NCBI GenBank assembly: GCA_964571375.1
Contig: CAZNBL010000044.1
Coordinates: 1-10,199 of the forward strand
DNA: 10,199 nucleotides
DNA from: JAFTYR01 sp964571375
GTDB lineage: Bacteria > Pseudomonadota > Gammaproteobacteria > Burkholderiales > Burkholderiaceae_F
Direction: 5' to 3'
Below the pieces are notes generated by a model that was not told where the DNA came from, did no database searches, and saw nothing but the letters and a program-made list of their open reading frames with translations. Made by a program: the position numbers and the translations under genes. Below are positions 1 through 6,710 of this stretch, one piece after another. Position 1 is the stretch's first letter. The number at the start of each line of letters is the position of its first letter.

Positions 1-202
1 GCGGATGAGAGTTTTCAAAGGCACTGCGAAGGGGCTGCCCTTGTCCGAGCAGATGCGACTGACCGACAACATCGTCAATCGTTGTCGGACGCATTTTTTC
101 TGCGAGCGGAACCGAGGCGGGCGACTTGAGTTTACGGCCGCTTGATTTATGAGGCTTGGATTCCGCCTCCACTTCCGGCAGATCAAAGAGTGCTGATTGC
201 AT
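1..202 (-). CDS. rarA: Replication-associated recombination protein A (AAA+ ATPase), N-terminal 67 residues only
   Basis: The gene runs off the left edge, so only the N-terminus is present. RarA (MgsA) is a cytoplasmic AAA+ ATPase of the clamp-loader/RuvB/WRNIP1 group that acts at stalled replication forks with SSB. The reverse strand from the ATG at 202 begins MQSALFDLPEVEAES, followed by a basic linker, then PLAEKMRPTTIDDVVGQSHL and LLGQGQPLRSAFE. The PLAE-x-MRP-x-T-hydrophobic-D-[DE]-hydrophobic-GQ-x-HLLG block, about residues 32-55, is the hallmark start of RarA just before the Walker A loop, which lies outside the window. The roughly 30-residue N-terminal extension before that block is common in the family. 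A purine-rich AGAGAAG lies about 5 nt before the ATG. It is divergent from moaA. DnaX and RuvB are less likely because they lack this exact opening block. Confidence 0.9.
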   Translation of the reverse strand, partial: MQSALFDLPEVEAESKPHKSSGRKLKSPASVPLAEKMRPTTIDDVVGQSHLLGQGQPLRSAFENSHP

Positions 203-251
203 GTTCTTCTCTTTATAGAGCGGCAGGGCCGCTTAAATCCTGTTTGAGACA

Positions 252-278
252 ATATTAGCAGTATTCCGAAGGGGTCAA
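252..278 (-). promoter_or_regulatory. Candidate rarA promoter, with a leader hairpin downstream
   Basis: On the minus strand TTGACC (278 to 273) is followed 15 nt later by TAATAT (257 to 252). The -35 is close to consensus; the -10 and the short spacer are poor. The leader between this and the rarA ATG carries a perfect 6-bp hairpin, AGCGGC with GCCGCT around a 3-nt loop (219-233), just upstream of the ribosome binding site. This is a motif reading only. Confidence 0.3.
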
Positions 279-365
279 ACGTGACTTTCTCGGGGTAAAC
301 CGGTGAATCAACCCGCGGAAAAGACCATCTCTGATAGAAAAATAGGTTTTTCCCGCTTCCTTACC

Positions 366-371
366 TATAAT
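366..371 (+). promoter_or_regulatory. Candidate moaA -10 box
   Basis: A perfect TATAAT lies 28 nt before the moaA ATG, giving a predicted start near 378 and a leader of only about 22 nt. No good -35 is present at 16-18 nt spacing (the region is T-rich, ataggttttt), so an activator may be needed. The short leader leaves no room for a molybdenum-cofactor riboswitch. The ribosome binding site is weak: GAAAGA at 386-391, 8 nt from the ATG. Confidence 0.45.
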
Positions 372-399
372 CGATTGCGTACCTCGAAAGACTGTAGTT

Positions 400-1497
400 A
401 TGAGTTCACGGATTATCCCCATTCATGCAGAATCAAAGATTGTGCCTCTGACCGGTGAAGTATCCCGCGCCAACGGATACTGGACCGACCGTCGCGGCCG
501 TCCTTTGCGTGATCTCAGAATTTCGGTCACCGATCGTTGTAATTTCCGATGCCGCTACTGCATGCCGAAAGAAAAGTTTGAAAACGGCGTGCATTTCTTA
601 GCTCATACCGAAGTTCTCTCTTTTGAAGAAATCGAACGCATGGCCCGCATCGCCGTAGAAGGCGGCGTGGAAAAGATCCGTCTTACGGGCGGCGAGCCGC
701 TCCTACGCAAAGGTATCGAGCACCTGATTGCCAAACTGACCGAACTTAAGACGCATCGCGGCAAAAATCTCGATGTGGCGGTGACAACCAACGGCTCGGC
801 TCTGGTTGCCAAAGCTAAAGCGCTTGCAGACGCCGGGCTCTCCCGCGTTACAGTTTCTTTAGATGCTCTCGATGAAACACTTTTCCAGAGTATCAATGAC
901 GTCGGCTTTTCTGCCGCACGTGTTATCGAAGGGATTGAAGCCGCCAAAGCCGCCGGTATCCGTGAAGTCAAAGTCAATACGGTCGTCAAGCGCGGGTTAA
1001 ATGACGATGAGGTTCTGAAGATTGTCGGCAGATTCCGAGGAACCGGAATCATCGTCCGTTTTATCGAATATATGGACGTCGGTACCCGCAACGGCTGGCG
1101 ACTTGATGAAGTGGTGCCGAGTAAAGAATTGGCCGAACGCATCGACAGCGTCTACCCGATCGAACCGATGAATCCGAACTACACCGGAGAAGTCGCAGTA
1201 CGTTGGCGCTACAAAGACGGTGCGGGTGAAATCGGATTTATCTCATCGGTATCCGAACCCTTCTGTCGGGAATGCTCGAGAATGCGTCTCTCGGTGGACG
1301 GCAAACTCTACCGATGCCTTTTTGCAACCGAAGGGTTCGACGTGCGCCAGATACTCCGAGGCGGTGCCTCGGACGAAGAAATTTCAGAAGCGATCGGTCG
1401 AATCTGGAGTGCCCGAGACGACCGCTACTCCGAAATCCGTACTTCGGAAACAGGGAGCGAGCGCGCACGAATCGAAATGTCTTATATCGGCGGATAA
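400..1497 (+). CDS. moaA: GTP 3',8-cyclase MoaA (radical SAM, molybdenum cofactor biosynthesis)
   Basis: MoaA converts GTP to (8S)-3',8-cyclo-7,8-dihydroguanosine 5'-triphosphate, the first step of molybdopterin synthesis, in the cytoplasm; MoaC acts next. The product is 365 aa, slightly longer than the usual 330 or so because of an N-terminal extension of about 30 residues. The radical-SAM cluster motif C-x3-C-x2-C is at Cys47, Cys51 and Cys54 (DRCNFRCRYCMP). The SAM-binding LTGGEPL is at 95-101 and SLDAL at 153-157. The second [4Fe-4S] site, which binds GTP, is C-x2-C-x13-C at Cys289, Cys292 and Cys306. The chain ends in the conserved Gly-Gly tail (SYIGG), which is needed for activity in studied MoaA proteins. 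All key residues are intact, so it should be active. No other moa gene lies nearby; it appears to be a single-gene unit converging on the ALDH. The presence of Moco implies molybdoenzymes elsewhere in the genome. Confidence 0.97.
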   Translation: MSSRIIPIHAESKIVPLTGEVSRANGYWTDRRGRPLRDLRISVTDRCNFRCRYCMPKEKFENGVHFLAHTEVLSFEEIERMARIAVEGGVEKIRLTGGEPLLRKGIEHLIAKLTELKTHRGKNLDVAVTTNGSALVAKAKALADAGLSRVTVSLDALDETLFQSINDVGFSAARVIEGIEAAKAAGIREVKVNTVVKRGLNDDEVLKIVGRFRGTGIIVRFIEYMDVGTRNGWRLDEVVPSKELAERIDSVYPIEPMNPNYTGEVAVRWRYKDGAGEIGFISSVSEPFCRECSRMRLSVDGKLYRCLFATEGFDVRQILRGGASDEEISEAIGRIWSARDDRYSEIRTSETGSERARIEMSYIGG

Positions 1498-1511
1498 AAG
1501 ACGGAGAACAG

Positions 1512-1527
1512 AACGCCGCAAGGCGTT
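1512..1527. terminator. Small hairpin between the convergent moaA and ALDH genes
   Basis: A perfect 6-bp stem AACGCC/GGCGTT closed by a GCAA (GNRA-type) tetraloop sits 14 nt after the moaA stop and touches the TAA of the ALDH gene. Only two or three T follow on the plus strand and a broken T run on the minus strand. It is thus a weak, possibly two-way, terminator rather than a strong intrinsic one. Confidence 0.5.
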
Positions 1528-3092
1528 TAAAGCAAGTCGTCCTTGCCTCTGAGTCCAGCGAAGAAACTGCCGGTCTTCTGACGCAACAGTTGCAGACCTT
1601 CCTTGGTCTTGGCAAGAGAACCTGCAGAAATCTGACTTTCGAGGAAAGCCTTGAACTTATCGGTAAACGGCGGATTCAGCATCGAAATCGGCGAGAGCTT
1701 GCTCTGGTAGAACACCGGCTTATGGTGGCTCATGGCGTCAAAGCCTGCTTTGCCGGTCCAGGTACCCATACCGGAATTGCCGATACCGCCGAACGGCAGT
1801 TCGCTCTGAGCTGCGTGCCAGAGAGTGTCGTTGACGGTAACGCCGCCGCTCTTGGTTTCCCGCATGACTTTGCGGACGCTTTCCTGATTGTTGTCAAAGA
1901 GGTAAAGCGCAAGCGGATGCGGTCGGGCGTTGATAAATTCGACAGCCTGATCCATACGGTCGTCGGGGTAAGCGACGATCGGAAGAATCGGAGCGAAGAT
2001 TTCGTTTTTCATCAATTCGCCGGTCAGAGACGGTTCGATCACGATATGAGGCGCAATCTTGCGCTTTTCGATATCGATCTGATCGCCCTTGAATACCGGT
2101 TCGAAGAGCGCGGTCTTGGAGGCTTCTTCGAGCGTGTTAAGAAGGCTCTCGAAATGCTTGATACTGACGATCGAGGTGTACTCTTCGTCATAAATGCCCT
2201 TCGGATAGAACTTTCTGCCTGCCTGCTGAAGAAGGTTGACGAGGCGGGCAAGATGTCTTTTCTCGACAAGGACATAGTCCGGAGCGATACAGGTCTGACC
2301 GGCATTCAAAAGCTTCGCATACATGATGCGTTCTGCCGCATGCTCAAGCGAATAACCCGGAGCGATGAGCGCAGGCGACTTGCCGCCGAGTTCAAGAGTG
2401 AGCGGCGTTAAGTTGCGGGCGGCGCTTTCCATGACTTTGCGCGCAACAGCCGGAGAACCGGTAAAGACCAGATGGTCGAAGGGAAGCGCGCTGAAGCGCT
2501 TGCCGATTTCGGCGTCGCCGGTGATGACTGTCAGGTCTTCGGGCACAAAGTACTTGGCAACGAGTTCGGACAGAAGAGAAGCAAAGCCCGGAGTCGTTTC
2601 CGAAACCTTGATCATGCAGACATTGCCTGCGGCGATTGCCGTGGCGGCAGGTCCCAAACTCAGAAGAAGCGGATAGTTCCAGGGCGAGATAACGCCGACA
2701 ATACCTTTGGGCTGCGGCAGAAGTGCTGTTTTGGCCGGAAGGAAAGCCATATCGGCAGAACCCCTCTGAGCCTTCATCCAGTCGCGGATGTTTTCTCTGA
2801 GGTTGCGGATATGGGTGAGAAGAGGCAGAACATCGAGCATGTCGGTCTGAAGCGCGGAACGATGACCGAAATCCGAGCAGATAGCCTCGGCTAATTCAGC
2901 TCGGTGAGTCACGACCAATTGTTCCAATTGCTCCAGATGTACGTAGCGTTCTTCCCAGCTCGGATAAGGATGCTTAGAGACTGCATTTCGCATTCTTTCA
3001 AAAGCAAAACGGAGCGGGCATAAGAACTCTTTCGGATCCGCCGTGAGAGGAATCCGAAGGTCTACGCTCTGCAATATTTTCTCTTTTCTCAT
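1527..3092 (-). CDS. NAD(P)-dependent aldehyde dehydrogenase, coniferyl aldehyde dehydrogenase type
   Basis: An ALDH-superfamily enzyme that oxidises an aldehyde to its acid with NAD(P)+ in the cytoplasm. In the 521-aa product the order is as expected: GVISPWNYP at 133-141 with oxyanion-hole Asn139; coenzyme-contacting Lys162; FTGSPAVA at 210-217; general-base Glu234 in ELGGKSP; catalytic Cys268 in NAGQTCIAPDYVLV; ribose-binding Glu364 and Phe366 in NEIFAP; and PFGGIGNSGMG at 433-443. The opening FERMRNA, the ALLPQPKG segment before the first motif and the extended C-terminus after SHHKPV match the coniferyl-aldehyde (CalB-like) branch better than betaine-aldehyde or succinate-semialdehyde enzymes. 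The true substrate in a gut organism may simply be an aliphatic or aromatic aldehyde. An AAGGA lies 7 nt before the ATG. It is divergent from putP, but this branch is not a P5C dehydrogenase, so a proline-pathway role is not supported. Confidence 0.9.
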   Translation of the reverse strand: MRKEKILQSVDLRIPLTADPKEFLCPLRFAFERMRNAVSKHPYPSWEERYVHLEQLEQLVVTHRAELAEAICSDFGHRSALQTDMLDVLPLLTHIRNLRENIRDWMKAQRGSADMAFLPAKTALLPQPKGIVGVISPWNYPLLLSLGPAATAIAAGNVCMIKVSETTPGFASLLSELVAKYFVPEDLTVITGDAEIGKRFSALPFDHLVFTGSPAVARKVMESAARNLTPLTLELGGKSPALIAPGYSLEHAAERIMYAKLLNAGQTCIAPDYVLVEKRHLARLVNLLQQAGRKFYPKGIYDEEYTSIVSIKHFESLLNTLEEASKTALFEPVFKGDQIDIEKRKIAPHIVIEPSLTGELMKNEIFAPILPIVAYPDDRMDQAVEFINARPHPLALYLFDNNQESVRKVMRETKSGGVTVNDTLWHAAQSELPFGGIGNSGMGTWTGKAGFDAMSHHKPVFYQSKLSPISMLNPPFTDKFKAFLESQISAGSLAKTKEGLQLLRQKTGSFFAGLRGKDDLL

Positions 3093-3420
3093 CGTGAGAT
3101 CCTTCTTCTAGCGTAATTGTGCACTATTTCGAAAAAGGATTGAAGGGATTTATCGTCAAAATACAATGGCTTTGGACTCAATTTAAGTTTTGTTACATTT
3201 AGGATCAACTGCATTCCCCGCTTCATCCGTTTGTATGAGGGCTAACACTGACGAAAAGAGAGGTAGAAAAGCGGGAATAAAAACGAAAAACCGCCCTGAA
3301 GGTACGTTGCAGAAGAAGTATTTTCAGAATCGGACGGGGTGACTGTGTTAAAGTTGCACCCTTTGGAAAAACCGAAGAAATTCAATTGAAAATAAGCAGG
3401 CGGAATCGAATCCGTAGTGC

Positions 3421-3444
3421 CGAATCCGAAGATTCGCGGTTTTT
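3421..3444 (+). terminator. Terminator-like hairpin in the putP leader
   Basis: CGAATC (3421-3426) pairs with GATTCG (3431-3436) around a CGAA loop and is followed by CGG and five T. No plus-strand gene lies upstream for it to end. A second CGAATC at 3407-3412 could pair with the same GATTCG, giving an alternative fold. This suggests either premature termination of a putP leader or the end of a short RNA. The stem is short, so efficiency would be low to moderate. Confidence 0.35.
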
Positions 3445-3446
3445 AT

Positions 3447-3470
3447 AGTAACCTTAATAAACTTGTTACT
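3447..3470. promoter_or_regulatory. Inverted repeat upstream of putP, candidate operator
   Basis: AGTAAC (3447-3452) and GTTACT (3465-3470) form a perfect 6-bp inverted repeat with a 12-nt AT-rich centre, 62-85 nt before the putP ATG. The geometry suits a dimeric regulator site, but no regulator gene is adjacent and the same bases could form an RNA hairpin. Confidence 0.25.
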
Positions 3471-3483
3471 TATCCAAGCATTC

Positions 3484-3510
3484 AGGTGAGCTGTCCCTTT
3501 GGGACAGGAG
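3484..3510 (+). promoter_or_regulatory. putP translation start region: two Shine-Dalgarno-like motifs around a hairpin
   Basis: AGGTGAG (3484-3490) is complementary to the 16S 3' end, and a near-identical motif serves iadA. It is followed by a perfect hairpin, CTGTCCC (3491-3497) with GGGACAG (3501-3507) around TTT, then AGGAG (3506-3510). AGGTGAG is 8 nt from a TTG at 3499 in frame with putP. AGGAG is 21 nt from the ATG at 3532, too far for normal use. The region just before the ATG (aagataaatataaa) is unstructured and A-rich. Confidence 0.45.
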
Positions 3511-3531
3511 AATCCGCAAGATAAATATAAA

Positions 3532-5028
3532 ATGAGTTTTGATCCTACTTCTGTGACCTTTATCGGGTACCTCATTCTGATGGTGCTCGTCGGGTTGGCG
3601 GCGTGGCGCTACACCCGAAATTTCAATGACTATATTCTGGGCGGACGCCGTCTCGGCAGTCTTGTGACTGCTCTGTCGGTCGGCGCTTCCGATATGAGCG
3701 GCTGGCTCCTGATGGGCCTGCCGGGTGCCGTATTCCTTTCCGGTATCTGCGAGAGCTGGATTGCAGTCGGTCTTGCACTCGGTACTTTCTTTAACTGGAA
3801 GATCGTCGCTTCTCCGCTTCGTGAATACACTGAAGTTGCTCACAACGCACTCACCCTTCCCGACTTCTTCACGCATCGCTTCGAAGACAAGAGCCGACTG
3901 CTCCGTATCGTACCGGCCGTCGTGATTCTGCTCTTCTTTGCGATCTATTCGGCTTCCGGCATGGTTGCGAGCGCCCGTCTCTTTGAAAATGTCTTTGATC
4001 TGCCGTATACCGAAGCGCTTATTCTCGGTACCGTAGCAACTTTGGCCTACGTGTTCTTGGGCGGCTTCCTTGCCGTGAGCTGGACCGATACGATTCAGGC
4101 CACCATGATGTGTATTGCACTCATCGTCGCCCCGATCGCCGTGATGATCGACTTGGGCGGTTTCACCGAAGCCGTCAATCAGGTTAAGGCTATCGATCCT
4201 GCGCACGTCAATATGTTCCAGGGACAGACCGTCATCGGTGTGATTTCGCTTTTAGCCTGGGGGCTCGGCTACTTCGGTCAGCCGCATATCCTGGTCCGCT
4301 TTATGGCTGCCAAGAGCGTTAAGGTCATGCCGCAGGCTTTCCGCATCAGCATGATCTGGCTGATTTTCTGCCTCTCCGGTGCGGTTGCCGCCGGTTTCTT
4401 CGGCAGTGCCTACTTCCAGGCTCATCCGGAGTTTGCCGCTGCGGTCAACGCCAACCATGAACGCGTCTTCATGGTGCTTGCCAACACTCTCTTCTCGCCC
4501 TGGATCGGCGGTGTGATGCTTTCCGCGATTCTTGCCGCTGTGATGAGCACCCTTTCCTGCCAGCTTCTGGTCTGCTCTTCGGTTCTGACCGAAGACTTCT
4601 ACCGCGCTTTTGTCCGTCCTAAGGCCGGTCAGAAGGAACTGGTCTGGGTAGGCCGCCTTACAGTTGCCGCCGTCTCCCTTGTTGCCATCATCATTGCCGC
4701 AGACCCCAACAACCTGGTTCTGTCTCTGGTGAGCTACGCCTGGGGCGGTTTCGGTGCTGCTTTCGGTCCGATCGTGATTCTCTCCCTGCTCTGGAAGCGT
4801 ACAACACGTAACGGTGCTGTGGTCGGTATCATCGTCGGTGCGCTCACTGTTCTCATCTGGCACCAGGGCGGCTGGTTCGGTCTCTATGAAATTATTCCGG
4901 GCTTCATCCTCTCCTTCCTGAGTATCGTGGTGGTGAGCCTGCTGGATAAACAGGGCCCGAGCAAGACTATGCTCGAAACCTACGATCAGGTTCAGCGTCG
5001 CTTAGCTGACGCAAGAGCTCAGATGTAA
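3532..5028 (+). CDS. putP: Sodium/proline symporter PutP
   Basis: An inner-membrane transporter of the sodium/solute symporter (SSS) family that takes up L-proline with Na+. From the ATG at 3532 it is 498 aa, close to the E. coli protein (about 502), with some 13 hydrophobic segments. The sequence follows E. coli PutP closely from recall: FNDYILGGRRLG; GASDMSGWLLMGLPGAVFLS with the Na+-related Asp54 and Ser56; ALTLPDFFTHRFEDKSR; the SSS signature WGLGYFGQPHILVRFMA at 243-259; and AAVMSTLSCQLLVCSS with Ser339 and Thr340, the equivalents of the second Na+ site. The ATG is preferred because its N-terminus aligns with E. coli PutP; an in-frame TTG at 3499 with a better Shine-Dalgarno would add 11 polar residues. 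No putA is adjacent. Codon use is biased to C- and T-ending codons, suggesting good expression. The gene ends at a strong terminator. Confidence 0.95.
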   Translation: MSFDPTSVTFIGYLILMVLVGLAAWRYTRNFNDYILGGRRLGSLVTALSVGASDMSGWLLMGLPGAVFLSGICESWIAVGLALGTFFNWKIVASPLREYTEVAHNALTLPDFFTHRFEDKSRLLRIVPAVVILLFFAIYSASGMVASARLFENVFDLPYTEALILGTVATLAYVFLGGFLAVSWTDTIQATMMCIALIVAPIAVMIDLGGFTEAVNQVKAIDPAHVNMFQGQTVIGVISLLAWGLGYFGQPHILVRFMAAKSVKVMPQAFRISMIWLIFCLSGAVAAGFFGSAYFQAHPEFAAAVNANHERVFMVLANTLFSPWIGGVMLSAILAAVMSTLSCQLLVCSSVLTEDFYRAFVRPKAGQKELVWVGRLTVAAVSLVAIIIAADPNNLVLSLVSYAWGGFGAAFGPIVILSLLWKRTTRNGAVVGIIVGALTVLIWHQGGWFGLYEIIPGFILSFLSIVVVSLLDKQGPSKTMLETYDQVQRRLADARAQM

Positions 5029-5043
5029 GAAATAAAACTCAAT

Positions 5044-5083
5044 AAAAATCTCGGATAACCTGCAAAGTTATCCGAGATTTTTT
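5044..5083 (+). terminator. Rho-independent terminator of putP
   Basis: A perfect 12-bp stem, ATCTCGGATAAC (5048-5059) with GTTATCCGAGAT (5067-5078), has a 7-nt loop, is followed by a run of six T and is preceded by an A run. It begins about 15 nt after the putP stop. This is the strongest terminator in the window. The A run on the other side could let it act in both directions, although no minus-strand gene approaches it. Confidence 0.93.
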
Positions 5084-5154
5084 CATTTATTGCTCTGAAA
5101 AAGGCGTACAGAGGCGGATTTTTAGGGCTCTATACCGAACTTTTCAAAATGTAA

Positions 5155-5202
5155 CTACTAGTGAAACCTACTAGAGTCGGAACGGGGATAAACGTCTATG
5201 AT
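5155..5202 (+). promoter_or_regulatory. Candidate dcuC-iadA control region: CTACTAG direct repeat and -10 box
   Basis: CTACTAG occurs at 5155-5161 and again at 5168-5174, 13 bp apart. TATGAT (5197-5202) could be a -10 box but lacks a recognisable -35 (gagtcg at 17 nt). If so, transcription starts near 5209 and the repeat pair is centred near -45, the usual place for an activator touching RNA polymerase. C4-dicarboxylate transport genes are often controlled by two-component systems. No regulator gene is present here. The remaining leader to the dcuC ATG is about 107 nt, with a weak CTGAGC/GCTCAG inverted repeat (5234-5258). Confidence 0.3.
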
Positions 5203-5315
5203 GCTCGGGTTCTCGCGGAAGCTGCGCCCTGGGCTGAGCTTTCTGCCGTCGCGCTCAGATGACGCATAAATAAGAACAAACATAAATAAATCCCTCAAAC
5301 CAAGGAGCTCAAGAC

Positions 5316-6692
5316 ATGATTGGAGTCATTGTCACTCTGCTCGCGATCGCCCTGGTCGCGTACTTTGTACTTAAAAATTACTATCCGCCGATTATTCTTT
5401 TATTGGTCGGTCTCTTCCTTCTCTTTATCGCCGGCATGCTCGGCGTCGATCCGGTTGCCGCCAAGAAGTCCACTCACTTCTTCGGTTTTGACCTTGCTCA
5501 GGCTTTCACCGACCTCATGAAGGGTCGTCTCCCGGGTCTCGGTCTCAACATTATGGCTATTGCCGGTTTTGCGGTTTACATGGACCGTATCGGCGCAAGC
5601 AAGGCTCTCGTTAAGCTTTGCGTGAAGCCCCTGCAGAAGATCCGCTCCCCGTATGTTCTGCTTGCGCTCACATACGTTGTCGGTCAGTTCATCGCTCTCT
5701 TCGTGAACTCCGCTGTCGGTCTCGGCCTGCTTCTCATGGCCAGCGTCTACCCGCTGCTTCTTGCTCTCGGCGTCTCCCGCGTTTCTGCCGCTGCCGTGAT
5801 TGCCACAACCTGCTGTCTTGACTTAGGTCCCTCGTCTTCAAACGCTATGCGTGCCGCCGACCTTTGCGGTACTGACGTTGTGACATACTTCCTGACCGGT
5901 CAGGGTCCTGTTGCTCTCTGCACTATTGCTTCCGTTGCTGTCGGTCACTTCTTCATTCAGCGCTGGTTCGACAAGCGTGAAAACGCTCACGAAGAAGCCG
6001 CCGGCGGTGCTGTTGAAAAGATGGATGTGGACAAGGCTCTCGAAGGTGCCGGTCCCGCTTACTACGCCATCCTTCCGATGCTTCCGCTCGTTCTTTTGAT
6101 CGGCTTCTCCCCGCTCGTCTACAGCGGCATCAAGCTCAGCCTCGTGACTGCGATCATCGTATCTCTTATCGTTGCTCTCTTCGTCGACATCCTTACACGC
6201 CGCGACTTCAAGCTTTGCTGCAAGGACTCTCAGGCTATCTTCGAAGGTATGGGCAAGGTCTTTACTTCCACAGTCAGCCTTATTGTCTGTGCCGAGCTCT
6301 TCGCTTTGGGTCTTAACAAAGTCGGCGGTATCTCCACCATGATTCAGGCTGCTGCCTCCATGCAGGACGCCGGTATCTTCGTGATGCTTGCCGTAATGCT
6401 CGTCATCATGGTCGTTGCCACTATCGTGACCGGTTCCGGCAACGCTGCCTTCTTCGCTTTCTCTCCGCTTCTGCCTGAAGCCGCCGCTTCCGTCGGTCTG
6501 CAGACAGTGGCTCTGGCTGTCCCGGTTCAGCTCTCCGCCGGTCTTGCCCGTACTATGTGCCCGATCGCCGGCGTTATGATTGCGGTAGCAGGTATCTCCG
6601 GCCTGACCCCGATCCAGTTGGTACGCCGTACCATTCCGGTGATGGTCATCGCTCTTTTGGTTTCCGTTGTTTCCAGTTTGGTATTCCTTTAA
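5316..6692 (+). CDS. dcuC: Anaerobic C4-dicarboxylate transporter, DcuC family
   Basis: An inner-membrane carrier of 458 aa with about 12 hydrophobic segments. Family members exchange or export C4-dicarboxylates (succinate, fumarate, malate) and some carry aspartate. Recalled E. coli DcuC blocks are conserved: GFAVYMDRIGASKALVK at 84-100, KPLQKIRSPYVLL, HFFIQRWFDKRE at 211-222, GPAYYAILP at 246-254, VTGSGNAAFFAF at 371-382 and LARTMCPIAGVMIAVAGI at 410-427. A charged loop (about 218-245) separates two halves, as is usual in the family. AAGGAG lies 8 nt before the ATG. It forms a tight operon with iadA 18 bp downstream, which points to aspartate or dicarboxylates derived from beta-aspartyl peptides as the physiological substrate; that specificity is inference. 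Codons are strongly biased toward CTC, GCT, GTC, ATC and TTC. DcuD or a broader YfcC-like carrier is possible but less likely. Confidence 0.88.
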   Translation: MIGVIVTLLAIALVAYFVLKNYYPPIILLLVGLFLLFIAGMLGVDPVAAKKSTHFFGFDLAQAFTDLMKGRLPGLGLNIMAIAGFAVYMDRIGASKALVKLCVKPLQKIRSPYVLLALTYVVGQFIALFVNSAVGLGLLLMASVYPLLLALGVSRVSAAAVIATTCCLDLGPSSSNAMRAADLCGTDVVTYFLTGQGPVALCTIASVAVGHFFIQRWFDKRENAHEEAAGGAVEKMDVDKALEGAGPAYYAILPMLPLVLLIGFSPLVYSGIKLSLVTAIIVSLIVALFVDILTRRDFKLCCKDSQAIFEGMGKVFTSTVSLIVCAELFALGLNKVGGISTMIQAAASMQDAGIFVMLAVMLVIMVVATIVTGSGNAAFFAFSPLLPEAAASVGLQTVALAVPVQLSAGLARTMCPIAGVMIAVAGISGLTPIQLVRRTIPVMVIALLVSVVSSLVFL

Positions 6693-6710
6693 TTTCAGGT
6701 GAGGTTTGAA

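Larger units (their letters stand above)
3093..3531. other. Divergent intergenic region between the ALDH gene and putP
   Basis: This AT-rich stretch holds no convincing gene. It must contain two outward promoters. For the ALDH, on the minus strand, TTGATC (about 3208 to 3203) followed 17 nt later by TAAATT is the best pair I see, and it is only moderate. For putP, a TATAGT at 3444-3449 has no matching -35. The right half, 3401-3510, is rich in short inverted repeats, listed separately: a terminator-like hairpin, a GTAAC/GTTAC inverted repeat and a 7-bp hairpin at the ribosome binding site. The left half (3110-3330) shows no clear structure. Confidence 0.6.

Noticed and set aside
203..399. Molybdenum-cofactor riboswitch before moaA
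   Set aside because: The perfect -10 box lies 28 nt before the ATG, leaving a leader too short for the element, and no long structured fold is visible.
1272..2411. A 379-codon plus-strand open frame across the moaA 3' end and the ALDH gene
   Set aside because: It is antisense to an ALDH with all catalytic motifs and overlaps moaA; the translation is Arg-rich without any recognisable domain.
3466..4863. Long minus-strand open frames antisense to putP (3466-4206 and 4252-4863)
   Set aside because: They are mirror frames of a well-conserved transporter with biased codons; the products are hydrophilic and unlike any family known to me.
1527..5028. ALDH plus putP as a proline utilisation locus
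   Set aside because: The ALDH motifs and length fit the coniferyl-aldehyde branch rather than P5C dehydrogenase, the genes are divergent, and no proline dehydrogenase is present.
5093..5123. A second terminator after putP (CTCTG/CAGAG then a T run)
   Set aside because: Only a 5-bp stem with a wide loop and a gap before the T run; the terminator at 5044-5083 is sufficient.
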